Made by a program: the position numbers and the translations under genes | Notes under the pieces: model-generated | Database searches by the model: none | Seen by the model: the letters and a program-made list of their open reading frames with translations, nothing else | Told to the model about the DNA's origin: nothing | In this document: piece by piece, positions 1-12,530 of the stretch | Layout: each line of letters starts with the position of its first letter | Position numbering within the stretch: position 1 is the stretch's first letter | Origin: Tanypteryx hageni | Lineage: Eukaryota; Arthropoda; Insecta; Odonata; Petaluridae | NCBI GenBank assembly: GCA_028673005.1 | Contig: CM054117.1 | Span: 36,038,061 to 36,102,060 of the forward strand | Length of the DNA stretch: 64,000 bases | Reading direction: 5' to 3'

Positions 1-3000
1 CTTATTTGCGACCGATGCATCGCGTTTGACGCGGATTGGCCAAGACACGTTGGAACAGAGAACCGGAATGTCCGTTTTACCAAAAGCACACGGTTCTCAT
101 TTTATTTTCCGCGAGCCGTTATTCAAAAATCAAACACTTGGCGAACGGATCACAACTTTTACGACGACGGTATTCCGTTCTAGACCACGGTTTTTATTTA
201 ACGTCCTTCACGAACGAGCGAAATTCGAAAGGAAATGCACTAATCAAAGGAACCAGAACCAGACATGCGAAACCTTAAAAGCTCGGGTTCGTGACTTAGA
301 CGGATTTTTTTTTAACTGTTTACGATTCCCAGCCCGCCTCTAGCGCCGCCTGAAAAAGGCAAGGTGTAATTGCATTTCCGAACATAATGAAATTCATTCA
401 TTCCGTTACATATGCCGCAAAATTTCAGTCGACGAATTATTTCCCCCACCTCTGAAGGATTTATTTCCGCGGAGGTCAGTGAAAACGGCAGATTACGACA
501 CGCATATTAGATAAACAATCTCGTTCCCACCCCTCCTCACTCACCGCCCACAAACTCCTGGATTCAACGAGAGCTCTTTTAATTTTAACGGAACATATTA
601 TTCTCCCAACTTTTCAATCCCCCGCCCCCTTCTTTTTTTTCTCTCTCTCTCCATTATTTCTACCCCATTCTACTCCTCCGCCTCCACCGAACCTTCCATT
701 TCATTCAGTCCACCCAAGTGACTGCAACAGAGGTAATATAAAAGTTGACGATGTCCCTTAACGCGGCCTTTTCCCATTATTTTTTTATCCCATTATCTCG
801 CTTCCATCCTCCCCGACTCTTCCCCGAAAAAAAAACTCATCCGACCGAACTCAGGACCTCCTCCCCCTCCCCGCACGCCCCAATTCGACCTCCTTCCCTC
901 TTTTCCGCTTTTAATTCGTTCGATGTTCGCTCTATCAACTCTGGGCCTCTTCGAATTTCCATTCACAAGTAGACTATAAAACAAATCTAGTTTTTCATTT
1001 TTTCAGACGGGGAGCTAAGAAGCTTTTCAAGTTTTTGGCATTTTTTGATGTCGGCAGAGGCGAGATTCGGATTTTTTTATGAACTGAAACTCTCGGAAAC
1101 ATTTTTCAACCAATGAGCTGTTTTCAGTGCCCGCGATACGAACACAAAACAAAGCAGCAGGGAATAAGGAAGGAATCATATTTTTTTAATGGATTTAAGT
1201 TCAAAGGTTCTATGATTTATTAACGCTATAAGAGTTAATACAACCATACATCCGCTTTGGTCAAAGAAAATACGTTAACATTTTAGCACACCACCTACAA
1301 ATCAGTATTTATTCTTTAAATAACGAAAAACACCCCCTCAAGATAAGGATATAATCGCTCAAAACTCCTTCCTACACCCCGAAGCGGCCATCTTTCAGAA
1401 CGACCGCGGTCCCGCAACGCTATCCGGTTATATCCAAAAGATGGTATCTAAGAACATTCCCGATACAGAAACCCGAGGACGTAAAATTTATTCGCGATAG
1501 CGCGACCTTTGAGACAGAACGGCCGCCATAAATTTCGTGTTTATGCAATCATTTTTTTATAGGCCATCACACAAAAGGATACGTCATACCTTATTAGCCG
1601 CGTCAAAGTTGATGAAGGGAAGCAAAGGAGAGGGGAAGAATGGGGTATGGGGGGAAGGTAAGGAGGGAATCACTAATAACCCGGATAGTAACACAACAAC
1701 CACCTTTCATTTAGCAGGAGACGCTTATGAAAACTAGGCAACCGTCGGCTTCCCCCGCCTAATTTATGCCCACTGCCGCGTCAAACCCATCAACCCCCTC
1801 TTCTTCCTCTCGATATCCCACCTTACCACTTCCCTTACCATCCCTCCTCTCCGAATCAAACGTGGGGACACCCATACCTCTCCTGCGAACCAACCTCCCT
1901 CTTTCCCGCAACCAACTCTCGCCACACCGACCTTCTTTCATCGTCATCTCTCATAACGACTTCCCATCACTGCTAAACGTACCTCATCCCTTCCTCCCCG
2001 CATCCTTGTGGGAGGTAGGCACCGACTGCGAGTAACTCGAAACCCTCGACTTCCCACCCTCCTCGTTCTCTCCCTTCCGGAAGAGGGAGGAATGTGGGTA
2101 CGTATATCACGCAAGACGTGGAAGCGACGGAAGTGTAGTTACGGGAGAGGGACGAACGAGAGTCGACTGCATGTAATTTACCCGGATGTGACAAAAAGGC
2201 GGCGGGGAGGTGGGGTGAGGGGCTTATGTGGCGAGTAAGGGAGAGAGGAATGGGAGGAGGAGGAGCGAGGGAATGCGGCGGTGGCTGATGGGCTCTCTCG
2301 AGCCTATCCAATACATCTTACCCTTCCTCTCCCTCATGAGGGAGCGGAAGAGGAAGGAGGAATTAGTCCACAACGCTATCGACACCTGCAACACGCACGC
2401 ACTCACAAGTCGCGCTGCGCAGTCACTCCTGGCACGAAGCTATCAAGTTATTCCATCACATCGCCTAATGGGATTATATATTACTGGTGTATTTCCCGTC
2501 ATATGAGGGGTCTATTTTTTAAAAATAGACATCAGAATTTTCATTTTTCTATTTTATTTTTGCATACAGGACCGCACTTTATTTTTTTTTAAGGAGAGCG
2601 TCCAAAATAACAGGGAGTTCAAGTTTTTCAATTATTACAGGATGAAAAATCATTAATATTACCGTTTTATATTCGGAAACTCCTAAGTTTTTATATTAGT
2701 AAACATAATTTTCTCCGGCTACTTTTACCGTAACTTTTCATTCGATATAATACGCATACAGACACATTGGTATGCATACATGAATTTTTTTATACCCGGA
2801 GAAAAATCACAAACATGTATAGAGACATATTAAATAGATAACATGTCGATGATAGTAAAAAACAGTTTATTTTATCATGAGAAATTACTGGTCTGGGAAA
2901 AATAAAAAGTTGAACAGAAAAAAGTGAGAGGGGGCAGTGGGGAAAAAACTCTAACAGAAGAATAAAAAGAGAGACAGGGGACTCTTCTGGATTCCTGGAA

Positions 3001-6000
3001 GAATGTGATTAGGAGATGATGGCATTATGTGGTCGGAGAGCTTGATGATGAAAGAAGAGAGAGCGGGAGGCCAAGTGGTACAGCCGTGTAATTTGCCGTT
3101 TCTTTCCTTACAGGAGGAAAATTGAGCTGAAGGAGAAAGAGAGAGGGAAAGAGAGAGGGAATGAGAGAGAGGAGTAGGTGATAAAGCAAGAGTTCCTTTC
3201 CCTCCATTTCAAATTAATGGCTAGCATTTCTTTTAAAAAAGGTAAAGTGCACCCATTGGGATGTAGAATGCAAGAAGTTTGCGCTTCGCCCAAATGAACC
3301 AATTTACAGGCATTATTCACGCTAACGCGGGAGGGAGAAAGAGACGAGAGCGAGGGAGAAAGAGAATGAGCCTTGCCCGAGCAAAAACAACCTAGAAATT
3401 CGTTGGACCGAGACGCCGGAAAATTAAGTAAAGGGCTATGCTTTAAAAGTAGCGTAATACGTCCACTTTGCCAGTTTTCGGCGCCGGAGTGGTAAGATGG
3501 AAGGATCGAGAGATAGGGAGAAGAGAACAGCGACGTCAAGAGTGTTACGCGATGGGCTCAAGAAGAGGGGAGAGGAGGTAAGTTCCACTCCGCGGCGAGT
3601 GAGGTTCATAGCCGCGTCATCGCCGTTCGGAAAATTACTCGGTTAAAGAGTCCTCGTTGTTTCCTTACCTCCAATGCGAGCCGTAGGAGCAAATTGGTCC
3701 TTGATTACACAAAGAGCTATTTTCCGCATCAATAGGTTTGACTGCATCGACGAAGGACGTGGAAAAATATTACGTCTTTTAATAAGACAAACGGATCGCA
3801 TTTCTCTGCAGCGTGAAAAAATGAAAGTGGTGCATTACCGCGAATCTCATTCTGCTTCGGGATCGACATGCGTATAAAGAACCGCTCGGGTGAATGTGAA
3901 TCCGTCTCACGAATAAAAAAGGAACGGTCTCGCGAGCTTATAAGCGGGCAAACAAAGACGGAGAGATAAATCAGTTAAGTTCCGAGTACACACAGGTAAT
4001 TACTCCGCGAATATGCATCTCTCCGAGAGAACCCTCGGAGATTTTGCACGGCAAGCGATCTCGACAAAGATTGCTCAAAACTTCCAAAACGCACGAAAAA
4101 TAGGATTATCCGTAAGACGAACCCAACACGCGACGAAATGAACGACGCGCTATGGAAAACAACGCAAGAGCCGCTTTAAAGTAATTTATGAGGGAGAGAG
4201 ACAAAGCAGGCAAAAAAACGAGATGAAAAAGAAGGCATATTAGATTCGAGCATGGTGGGAAAGGAGAGGGAGGGTGGAAGAGAGAGAGAGGAAAGAGGGA
4301 GGGAGGCGCGGTGACACACGACTGAATACCGCAGAGGAGAGAACAGAGAGAGAGAGAGAGCAAAAACCGTGATAGCTCACTCTACCTTCTCTCATCCACC
4401 CCCCGACAATCTCCTCCTCCTTCCTTCCCTCCCTCCAATAAGAAATCTTCCCATCAGGAACCTTGGGGGAACCTCTTCCACCCCTCCTCGCGTTCACCTA
4501 GAAATTTTATGCGTGGATGGTTAAAGCTAAGAGTGTCTCGTGCACAGAATGCCTCTCTTGCACATGTCCCCTTCCGCCCGTGAAGCTTATCAATCAAAAG
4601 ATGTCCCTCCCTCGCCCCCTTCTCCACACCCCTCCTTTCTTACAACCCCCATCCCACACCTCCCCAGCGCACCTTTAGTCATCATACTCTTCGAGCTTCA
4701 GACACACGTACAACCTCTCCCTCCCTCCCTCTATCTATCTCAGCCACCTCCCGTATCCTCCCAGTCATTACCTCGCCTCTGGCTCACTCCTTCCATTTTT
4801 CTCCCTCCCCACCTCGCCCCCTTTTCGAAACCACCCCTTTTTTCCTCCCCAGTTCTCTTTTTCCTTCCTCCTCCCCCTCCTCACGCTAATGCTAAAGCGC
4901 CCGCCAAGCCTGTTCATCCCTCGGGATCTTCAGAGGAATTGCCTCCAAACATGCCCCACCCCTTCCCATTTTCCTTTCTCCACTCCGGAATATCTCCATC
5001 CAGTTATCCTCTCATATTTCACCCTACCTTGAGGGAGCCGCTAGAGGTAGCCTAGTCGCTCGGATTACCATGGAGTTCTCTTCCTCTCTCTCTCCTTTTT
5101 TACGCGTCCGGGTGAACGATTCGAGGTAGACAGGGCAAGAAAGGCGCCCACACCCACTCCGATGATGCACCTGCTACTATCACACTACGTGAGCGACAGG
5201 GACTGAATATAAAGTTTCGTTATAAAAACGTACAAACGACTCGAAGCAGTCCTTTCCTCCTACCTCTATCGTTTCATACAATTTGACAAAGTTTACAAAC
5301 ACGAATGAGCGTGATCGTTCGTTTATATTCATTTGAAATTTCTGAAGGAGATAAAGATAGAAAAATGTAAGCAAAAATCATGTTGAGGGTTGAATCCGAT
5401 ATGGAAATTCGATAGTTAAATATTTTTTAATTCAAACTGATGGTAAATATAGTATTGCGGGTAAATTGAAGAATAATTGTATCTATGAATGGGAATAAAA
5501 ACACTGCTTAAATTTTCTATTAGAAAAATAGATATATTATTTAACTTGGAGGAAAGAATTCGACTCTCCGTCAAGGTAAGCCGAATGGAATAGCGAGCTG
5601 TTACGTATTCATCGTCTTCTAATACGCCTCCAAGTTCGCGCGCAATAAAAACCCACCTTTAAACTCTCGCGGAACAACAACACTACTACCGCTTCCACGA
5701 GAATTTTAATCCGGCATCAAAATACGCATCAAATCATCAAACCCTAAAATTAACGCAAACTCTAGTTTAATTTCCCCGCGAAACGACGACACGGGAAGGC
5801 GAACACGACTCCGAAATCCTTCCTCCTCCCTTCCGTTTTTTTACGGCGAGATAACTCTCTCTCTCTCCTCTTCTGTATCCCCTACCTCCCCGACAACTCT
5901 TTTTTATAGACCCAAAACGGCATTAAAATCTTTACCGCGCCATACCTTTAATTAACTCCTTCAGCCATAAGATCACTTTTTTCCCCCTCTCTCTCTCTCT

Positions 6001-9000
6001 CCCTCTGCCACCCACAACCCCCGGGATCGTACCCAATCTGGCATTAAGTGGGACGTTAAGCTTAAGGACAACAAAACATAAAACCCTCCCCTTCCCGATA
6101 CCTATCCCTACCCCACCCCACGCATCCGACACAAGCTTTCCATCGTACTCCATCAAAATCCACCCACCCACCACTGGGCCAACTCTCGCTTCAATCTTCC
6201 CTTAACCCTCCCGAGTTACGCCTCCTCCTCCCCTTCCCCCCTCTCATCCTCTTTCCTCCTCCACGCCCCCACCATCCTTTCTTCTCTTCCTTCCTACACT
6301 TCTCCATCTTCTCGAAAGTAATCAAGATACCACTTCCTTCAAAAACTCTTCAATCCCTACCTCTCTCTCTTTCTCTCGCGCGAGAAGCAGTGTGCCAACA
6401 GACCTCGGGAAGAGAGAAAAACGCGAAAGAGAATCCCGGAGGAAAAAAATCATCTTTTTTGGCGGACGGTACCGCGTGATAAGTATTACACTACGCTTTT
6501 ACTATGAATAAAGTGTTCCTACAAGCGGTATTCGAAAACAGATTGATGAAAACACAAACGAGATACACCACCCAATTCCTCTTTTGCTAGCCTCCCCTCT
6601 TCCAAAGTCTTCGTAATAAATTTCCGTTGGATGTCGTGGCGCGGGAGTGATCTTTTCCCGAAGAGAGAGAAAAAAAGACAACGCAAGCAGAACCTCTTGC
6701 GTTATTAACTTTGATGAGGTTCCATTCCCTCCATCTCCCTTCCCACCAACCTTTTCCGAGAAAAGACAAAAGTGATTGATGGCCTCTTTCGTTAATGTAA
6801 TGGATACAGGTGGTTTTAACCTTTGAGCGTAAGATTTTCTTTTATAAACGCGCAAGAATCGAGGAGACGGTGATTGGGCGTGCGTGCCCGAGATCAAATA
6901 TTTAAAAAATATATATAAAACGCGGCAACGGTGGCGCTGCTAATGTTCGTAATTTATTTGGCTGGCTGGGATGGAAGGGAAGAAGGAGTGGGAAGATATA
7001 TGCTTGCCCATAGCGGTAATTGGTAAAGCATTAGAGGAGAACATCCGGTACGACTGATGACTACATAAACCTTACACAAAGATGAATCTGGACTGGAAAG
7101 CACGGTATATATCGGCCAAAATTTAATTTCCCGATAAACAAACCGTTTAATAGTAAAATAGGTCGCCGAAAAAATATACGACAAACAAAGGTTGGTCAAC
7201 CGATATCAGAGAAAATATTACGATACCTAAATGAAAAATTTATCGGGATGCATAGTTTTTTTTAGCTTAAATTATATCATAAGAATAAGCTGTTAAAATC
7301 TATATTTCAACGGCTCCCACATCTTGGAAAGATTGTATTTTTTCATAAAACAAAAATAAAACAAATGAAGATGGAATTCGAAACTACTTTGTTTACCACG
7401 TTAACTAAAATTGTATTGTCTATTTTTATATCTTTAAAGAATTCCATAACTGATAAAATATTGTATGGACGGTGGCAAGATAGTAATTCCCTCCGCTAAA
7501 GAAATATGTAGTATTCACCATCAAATCAGGGCAAAATCGATTCGGAGAGATGTCGCTTCCCGCATCACACCCCCGAATATGGATAAAAAATAGACGAAAA
7601 TCGACAAGAAGAATCTCATCAAATGCCCAAGTACAAGCCTAAAAAAGTCCATAAAATACACGGTTGGAATACGTGGGGAGGGACGGCGAAAAATGTCACT
7701 GGAATCATCGAACCGAGCGGAACAAGATCGACTAATAGAACTGTGTGAACGGAACGCTCCTTGGCGAGGCATCAAGGATTACGCGACGCAGGAGAGCCCC
7801 GCGACGCGACTTTCTCCACTCACCCCGCTTCCTCCCGTTGGTAATAACACGATCAAATTCTCTGGTAAGTTTCCCGCCGGCATTTTCCGCGAAAGAAACG
7901 ACGAAAAAAATCCGAGGCGAGGATACGCGGAAGACGCTCAATCCTTCCACCAGTCACGCTCGGGCAAACGTCTAGCTACCGGAGGAAATCCATCCCCTTT
8001 CGCCATTAACTTTCCGAAAAACTAATATACTGACACAGCGGAAGCAGCGGAGATTATTTTTCTCTATTCCGCGCGAATCGTCTTCGCGTTGAAAGCTCGG
8101 CGGAAAAATAAAAAAGGGAGAGTATTTTTGTAGACTTGGGCAATATTGATCGAGCCTGACCAAGTAAGCATTTCCACTTAAAAACCGCGGGAGGCACGCT
8201 TCAATCCTTTCCTCTCTCGCAACCCTTCCTATTTCCTGCACGTCCGTTCCTCTTTTTTTTAAATCTGTTTGCGTTCGTCCATGCTCCAATCGCATCAAAA
8301 GCCACTCCCCTCCAACCCTTTCTCTCCCTCCATCTCTCTTCGCTCAATCCAGAGAAATCTCCCATTTCTCTCTCTCTCTCTCGAGCTGTGCACTCGCTCC
8401 GGAAAATCTTTCCAGTCGGACCACATATAAACCCTTTTCTTCTCTTCCTCATTTTCTTTTTCCTCTCTCACTCGGCGCTGTTTGTTTACCCTTTCAATTC
8501 GGACGGGGCGTTTCCGCTTCCTACCTCAAGCCCGCTAATTACAGGATAAACATCAAAAATTTAATAAGAATAGCCCTGGAAAAAATAAAAAAAAAAACGA
8601 TCCCAAGGAACGAACGGATTTATATTACTTCTCGAAAGTTTTAGATCGAGCAGGATGTTTTTTTCCTCCTTTCATTTACTGATCCGATGAAAGTATTTGC
8701 ACGCGGGCTTTTTTGCGAAGTTTTGCTTTAAATCTCGGATATTAAAATGCAAGGTCGGGCGAATTTCTATCGTCTCGGCATATAAGATCTCGGGGAAATG
8801 GTATTTGAAGAGGAACAAAGCCGGGATTATTTTTCAGATCCGTCAGAACATCACAATAAAAACGTAGTTTTCGAAGGGAAGGTGTGAGGTAATTCCCATA
8901 CAGAAATTCGTAGTAAAAAAATAAACAGCACTCCAGCTAAAGTCGGCGAATGGAGAACACTAAATGGAAGTAGAATTTCTAGAACGCGTGAATTTTTCGA

Positions 9001-9420
9001 GTAAAGATACACGTATCGGGAACTTGAACCAATTTCTGGCCAAGAATATTTTTTCGTCTCGTGAATGGCTTAAAGACAAATGTCAGGTGCTCTTTTCGCC
9101 ATCGAGATATAAAACAAAACAAAAAATTACGCGAGTTTCGTTAGGTATTACGTAAATTAACAAGTATCCCCATGAGCTGGCATTCCTTGAATGAATGAAA
9201 GCAGACTTAGCAATACTCAAGTTCTGAAATACACATGCAATGCACGCAAACACAGGCCCTCTCTCTCGCGCAATACGAGCAATCCTAGGTCACGTCTATA
9301 AATACGCTGACAATAAACCGGGATAAATTTCAACTAGTCTGAGAAACAATAAATATGAAAATTAAGCGAATTTCTTTCTCAAGATCGGACCACTAGAAAG
9401 GCGTCTAGACAAGTGATAAT
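1..9420. other. Non-coding unique sequence, probably intronic (3' side of the Rox8-like exon)
   Basis: No exon, RNA gene or mobile element was recognised. The stretch mixes AT-rich unique DNA with short low-complexity patches. It is CT-rich on the plus strand at about 600-690, 4380-4460, 4690-4900, 5820-6370 and 8320-8460, and GA-rich at about 2230-2360, 3110-3190 and 4250-4360. Open frames here are proline/serine-rich translations of those tracts or chance frames. A search for the next exon, expected to begin with Glu-Ala-Glu-like residues of RRM2, was negative by eye. Confidence 0.5.
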
Positions 9421-9462
9421 AAAAAAACGGAAGGGATAATAATTAACAAACAAGACACTCAC
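9421..9462 (-). promoter_or_regulatory. 5' splice site GTGAGT with U-rich downstream intron
   Basis: The minus-strand donor reads GCG|GTGAGTG, with the GT at 9461-9462. The following intron bases are T-rich (CTTGTTTGTTAATTATTATC), and a T7 run lies at 9421-9427, about 36-42 nt into the intron. TIA-1 family proteins are known to bind U-rich RNA just downstream of 5' splice sites and to recruit U1. Such an element in the gene for that same protein could allow feedback on inclusion of this exon. The donor is clear; the regulatory role is inference. Confidence 0.6.
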
Positions 9463-9538
9463 CGCTTTCTTGACGAACGACACAAAGCCATAGCCTTTGG
9501 ATTTCAAAGTCTGCGGGTCACGAACTACTCTGCAGTCA
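9463..9538 (-). CDS. Rox8: Internal exon of a TIA-1/TIAR/Rox8-type RNA-binding protein (part of RRM2)
   Basis: Read on the minus strand, this 76-nt segment lies between a strong acceptor (pyrimidine tract then CAG) and a GTGAGT donor. After one leading base it encodes 25 residues: DCRVVRDPQTLKS followed by KGYGFVSFVKKA. KGYGFVSF is the RNP1 motif of an RRM, and the surrounding residues match the second RRM of TIA-1, TIAR and Drosophila Rox8 as I know the family. These are nuclear/cytoplasmic proteins that bind U-rich RNA, promote 5' splice-site recognition by U1 snRNP and act in stress granules. The exon enters at phase 2 (last base of a codon) and ends on a codon boundary. Its length is not a multiple of three, so skipping it would shift the frame. 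No neighbouring exon (RRM1, the start of RRM2, RRM3 or the Q-rich tail) was recognised, so the start and end of the gene are outside or unseen. Exon and family are secure; orthology to Rox8 is inferred from one exon. Confidence 0.9.
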
Positions 9539-9567
9539 CTGGAAAAAGGAGAGAAAAAACATTAGCC
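9539..9567 (-). promoter_or_regulatory. 3' splice site: branch point, polypyrimidine tract and AG of the Rox8-like exon
   Basis: On the minus strand the exon is preceded by GGCTAAT, then an almost uninterrupted run of pyrimidines, then CCAG. The CTAAT fits the metazoan branch-point consensus, with the branch adenosine at about 9562, roughly 23 nt before the AG at 9539-9540. This is a textbook strong acceptor and is one reason to trust the exon. Confidence 0.85.
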
Positions 9568-10221
9568 TCCACATGGTGAGGGAAACAAACGAAATACACG
9601 GCAAAACAACAATGTGGACGGAGGCGCCAAAAAACTAAACACGCCCTCGTCCATAACCGAGGATGTGAGTTGGCCACCGTCGTTATAACAACCGCACGAG
9701 ACAACTTCACTTGCCTCTTCCACCCTCGTCCCACACACCCTCCCCCATACTCCCCGAAGCCGAAATGGAAAAAAGGGGAAGGGGAGTAGTGGCGGGTGAG
9801 GAAGAGCACGGCGAAAGAGTTGGCTGAAGGGGAGAGGGAACGGAAGGGAGTAAGGAAGAGAGATCGTGGGCGAACTGGTGGAACATTACACCAAGTATCT
9901 CGCAACCGGGGACGCTAAGTTGCATACGACAGCCAAATGTATATTCGAGGGTTATTTTTGTTATTTTTTCAGAAGGGGAGAAGGTTGTATGTGCGTGTGT
10001 GGGTTGGGAAAAGGCGAAAGTAAGAGAGGGAGGGGAGAGGAGAGAGGGGGGAGGAGAGGGAGGAGACGGTTGTAATATGCGCAAGGTTCATTCGTAATAA
10101 GTCCACCAACGCCATCTAACTGTCGCGAGGCCATCTCGTTAAGGAAGAGAACTTCGTTAATGAGGGGAAGCTCACAGGGATTTCCTGAGAGAGAGAAGTG
10201 GAGAGGTAGGGAGGGAGAGAA

Positions 10222-10272
<51 letters not shown>

Positions 10273-11640
10273 AAGAGTTGGGGAGACAGAGAGATAGAGA
10301 TTAAAGGTGGGAAGAAGAGAAGGGTGGCGTGTTAAGGGGTGGGGAAAGAGCAGGAGGGAAAAATCCAGCTAGGGTGGACCAGAAGCGATCCTCGACGGAT
10401 CGGCCATGTGTAACACTGGCAAAGAAACACGACAATGATATTAGACACAATCGTCGAGCAATATTAATGAGACCCTTCTTGCGCGCAAACAGCCGAAAGT
10501 AAAAAAATATACAAAACAAATTTCACGGTGTTTCTTGCGATGGATGTTTGGAGGAGTATAAGGTGTGGAGGTGGAGGGCGTGCGATGTAAAAATAAAGTG
10601 CCTTCGCTTGTTCCGAGGAAAAAGCAACGTCTGCCACGGTTACTTTTCGAAAAAGCCTGAATAAAGAGGTCAGAGAATGGGAGCAGGTGAGAGTGAGGGA
10701 AAAACATTTACTACGTCAGTAAATACTCGATGGCGAAATTAAAGGAAAAGAGCGCGGATTACCTATTGCGGCTGTAAAAAACGGAAGAACGACGGCCTGA
10801 AACGAACGTCGTTCATTTTTTTAAAACTCTCTCTCTACCGCGCCATTTAATGGCAACCTTGGTAGTGAGCGAAACATGCTCGGAAGTTATTTTCATTACT
10901 TCCTTCAAGATTTAAATTTTTTGTTTTAGGATGGAAAAATGCGCGGCACTTCTGAAAACGAAAATATAAGCCACGCGAGAAATAAAAAGAAAACTTTGGA
11001 TCGATTCAACAACTTGAGACGTCGCGGAAACGTCATACGCCTTCAAATCGAACTCGGTTAGTTCTGTGCAGTAATTTCACCTTATTCGATCGCTTCCCAT
11101 TTCTGTTCGTCGCGAATATTGCCCTAAAAGACCGAATCGTAAAAATAAAAACCGAACAACCTTAATTAATAAATACATGGTAAAATAAAAACATTACACT
11201 TAAAATATTGAACACGATTCAGTTTTCCTAAAAGTAATTATAGAGGATAATGAAATTAACTTCATCCACATGGAATCACAGAAATTACTACTTTTCCCGA
11301 AAGAAATACTTTTGCGAAGAACGAAGGAAATAAAGAGTCGGCTTTCGTTATAGTTTTTGCTCGACTACCCTTCTCGTTGTGCGCCGTTGATTTCGTGATT
11401 GGGTTCCGCAATGGCTTCTTAAAAAAAGAAAGGTCGCTGAAATATGAGAGGGCCACGATAAGAAGGCTTTCAAAGACTCATATGGCCCACCGCCACCTAT
11501 AACACAAACGAAGAGAGAAAGGAGAGAGGGAAAACCGACTTTCTTCCGTCGAGGGCGAAGGTGCAAGAAGAGGTGGTCGGAAAGGAATGGAAAGGCGGGA
11601 TAAGAATGGAGTCCGCAAAAAGGGGGTTCTATATGCGATC
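9568..11640. other. Non-coding unique sequence upstream of the exon, with a GA microsatellite
   Basis: This appears to be intron sequence on the 5' side of the Rox8-like exon in minus-strand sense. It contains purine-rich patches at about 9770-9860 and 10010-10070 and the GA microsatellite at about 10222-10271. Nothing else was recognised. Confidence 0.5.
10222..10271. repeat. (GA)n microsatellite
   Basis: About 50 bp of nearly perfect GA dinucleotides, embedded in a wider GA-rich stretch from roughly 10180 to 10330. Confidence 0.95.
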
Positions 11641-11702
11641 GAGAGGTGAGGAGGGAGGGAGAATAGAGAGGAGAGGGAGAATAGGGAGGAGGAGAGGGAG
11701 AA

Positions 11703-11740
11703 TAGATAGATAGATAGATAATCGTCTTTATTCGGGCGAA
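11703..11740 (-). mobile_element. Retroposon 3'-tail remnant inside the minisatellite (copy 1)
   Basis: On the minus strand this reads TTCGCCCGAATAAAGACGAT followed by a TATC/ATCT tetranucleotide run. An AATAAA polyadenylation signal followed by a short simple-repeat tail is typical of the 3' end of a non-LTR retrotransposon or SINE. The 17-bp core GTCTTTATTCGGGCGAA (plus strand) differs at one position from the sequence at 62817-62833, which is flanked by more of the same element type. Only the extreme tail is present here. Confidence 0.5.
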
Positions 11741-11954
11741 TAGGGAGAATAGGGAGGAGGAGAGGGAGAATAGGGAGGAAGAGAGGGAGAATAGGGAGGA
11801 GAGGGAGAATAGGGAGGAAGAGAGGGAGAATAGGGAGGAGGAGAGGGAGAATAGGGAGGAGGAGAGGGAGAATAGGGAGGAGGAGAGGGAGAATAGGGAG
11901 GAGGAGAGGGAGAATAGGGAGGAGGAGAGGGAGAATAGGGAGGAGGAGAGGGAG

Positions 11955-11994
11955 AATAGATAGATAGATAGATAATCGTCTTTATTCGGGCGAA
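11955..11994 (-). mobile_element. Retroposon 3'-tail remnant inside the minisatellite (copy 2)
   Basis: This is a second copy of the same GATA run plus GTCTTTATTCGGGCGAA core, displaced by 254 bp from the first. The matching core and array context indicate duplication together with the minisatellite, not an independent insertion. Confidence 0.55.
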
Positions 11995-12530
11995 TAGGGA
12001 GAATAGGGAGGAGGAGAGGGAGAATAGGGAGGAAGAGAGGGAGAATAGGGAGGAGGAGAGGGAGAATAGGGAGGAGGAGAGGGAGAATAGGGAGAAGAGG
12101 GAGAATAGGGAGGAGGAGAGGGAGAATAGGGAGGAAGAGAGGGAGAATAGGGAGGAGGAGAGGGAGAATAGGGAGGAAGAGAGGGAGAATAGGGAGGAGG
12201 AGAGGGAGAATAGGGAGGAGGAGAGGGAGAATAGGGAGGAAGAGAGGGAGAATAGGGAGGAAGAGAGGGAGAATAGGGAGGAAGAGAAGGAGAATAGGGA
12301 GGAAGAGAGGGAGAATAGGGAGGAAGAGAGGGAGAATAGGGAGGAAGAGAGGGAGAATAGGGAGGAAGAGAGGGAGAATAGGGAGGAAGAGAGGGAGAAT
12401 AGGGAGGAAGAGAGGGAGAATAGGGAGGAAGAGAGGGAGAATAGGGAGGAAGAGAGGGAGAATAGGGAGGAAGAGAGGGAGAATAGGGAGGAGGAGAGGA
12501 AGAATAGGGAGGAGGAGAGGGAGAAAGCGG

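Larger units (their letters stand above)
11645..12530. repeat. 21-bp purine minisatellite with GGGAGAATAGGGAGGA core
   Basis: Roughly 40 copies of a 21-bp unit, GGGAGAATAGGGAGGARGAGA, differing mainly at one G/A position and occasionally losing three bases. The unit length is a multiple of three, so the minus strand stays open in two frames, giving seven-residue repeats such as LPLFLPI and PPYSPSL. These are repeat translations, not evidence of a protein. The array is interrupted twice, 254 bp apart, by a GATA run plus a sequence that looks like a retroposon 3' tail, so a higher-order duplication of about 254 bp has occurred. Confidence 0.95.

Noticed and set aside
4540..5055. 171-codon proline/serine-rich frame
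   Set aside because: Derived from CT-rich low-complexity DNA.
7140..7190. Minus-strand FFGDL peptide resembling the start of RRM2 (IFVGDL)
   Set aside because: The neighbouring residues do not fit the TIA-1 family and no acceptor precedes it.
10750..10780. Possible 9-nt microexon on the minus strand (TTTTTTACAG | CCGCAATAG | GTAATCC)
   Set aside because: Splice-like dinucleotides this close together occur by chance, and the three codons cannot be placed in the TIA-1 family alignment.
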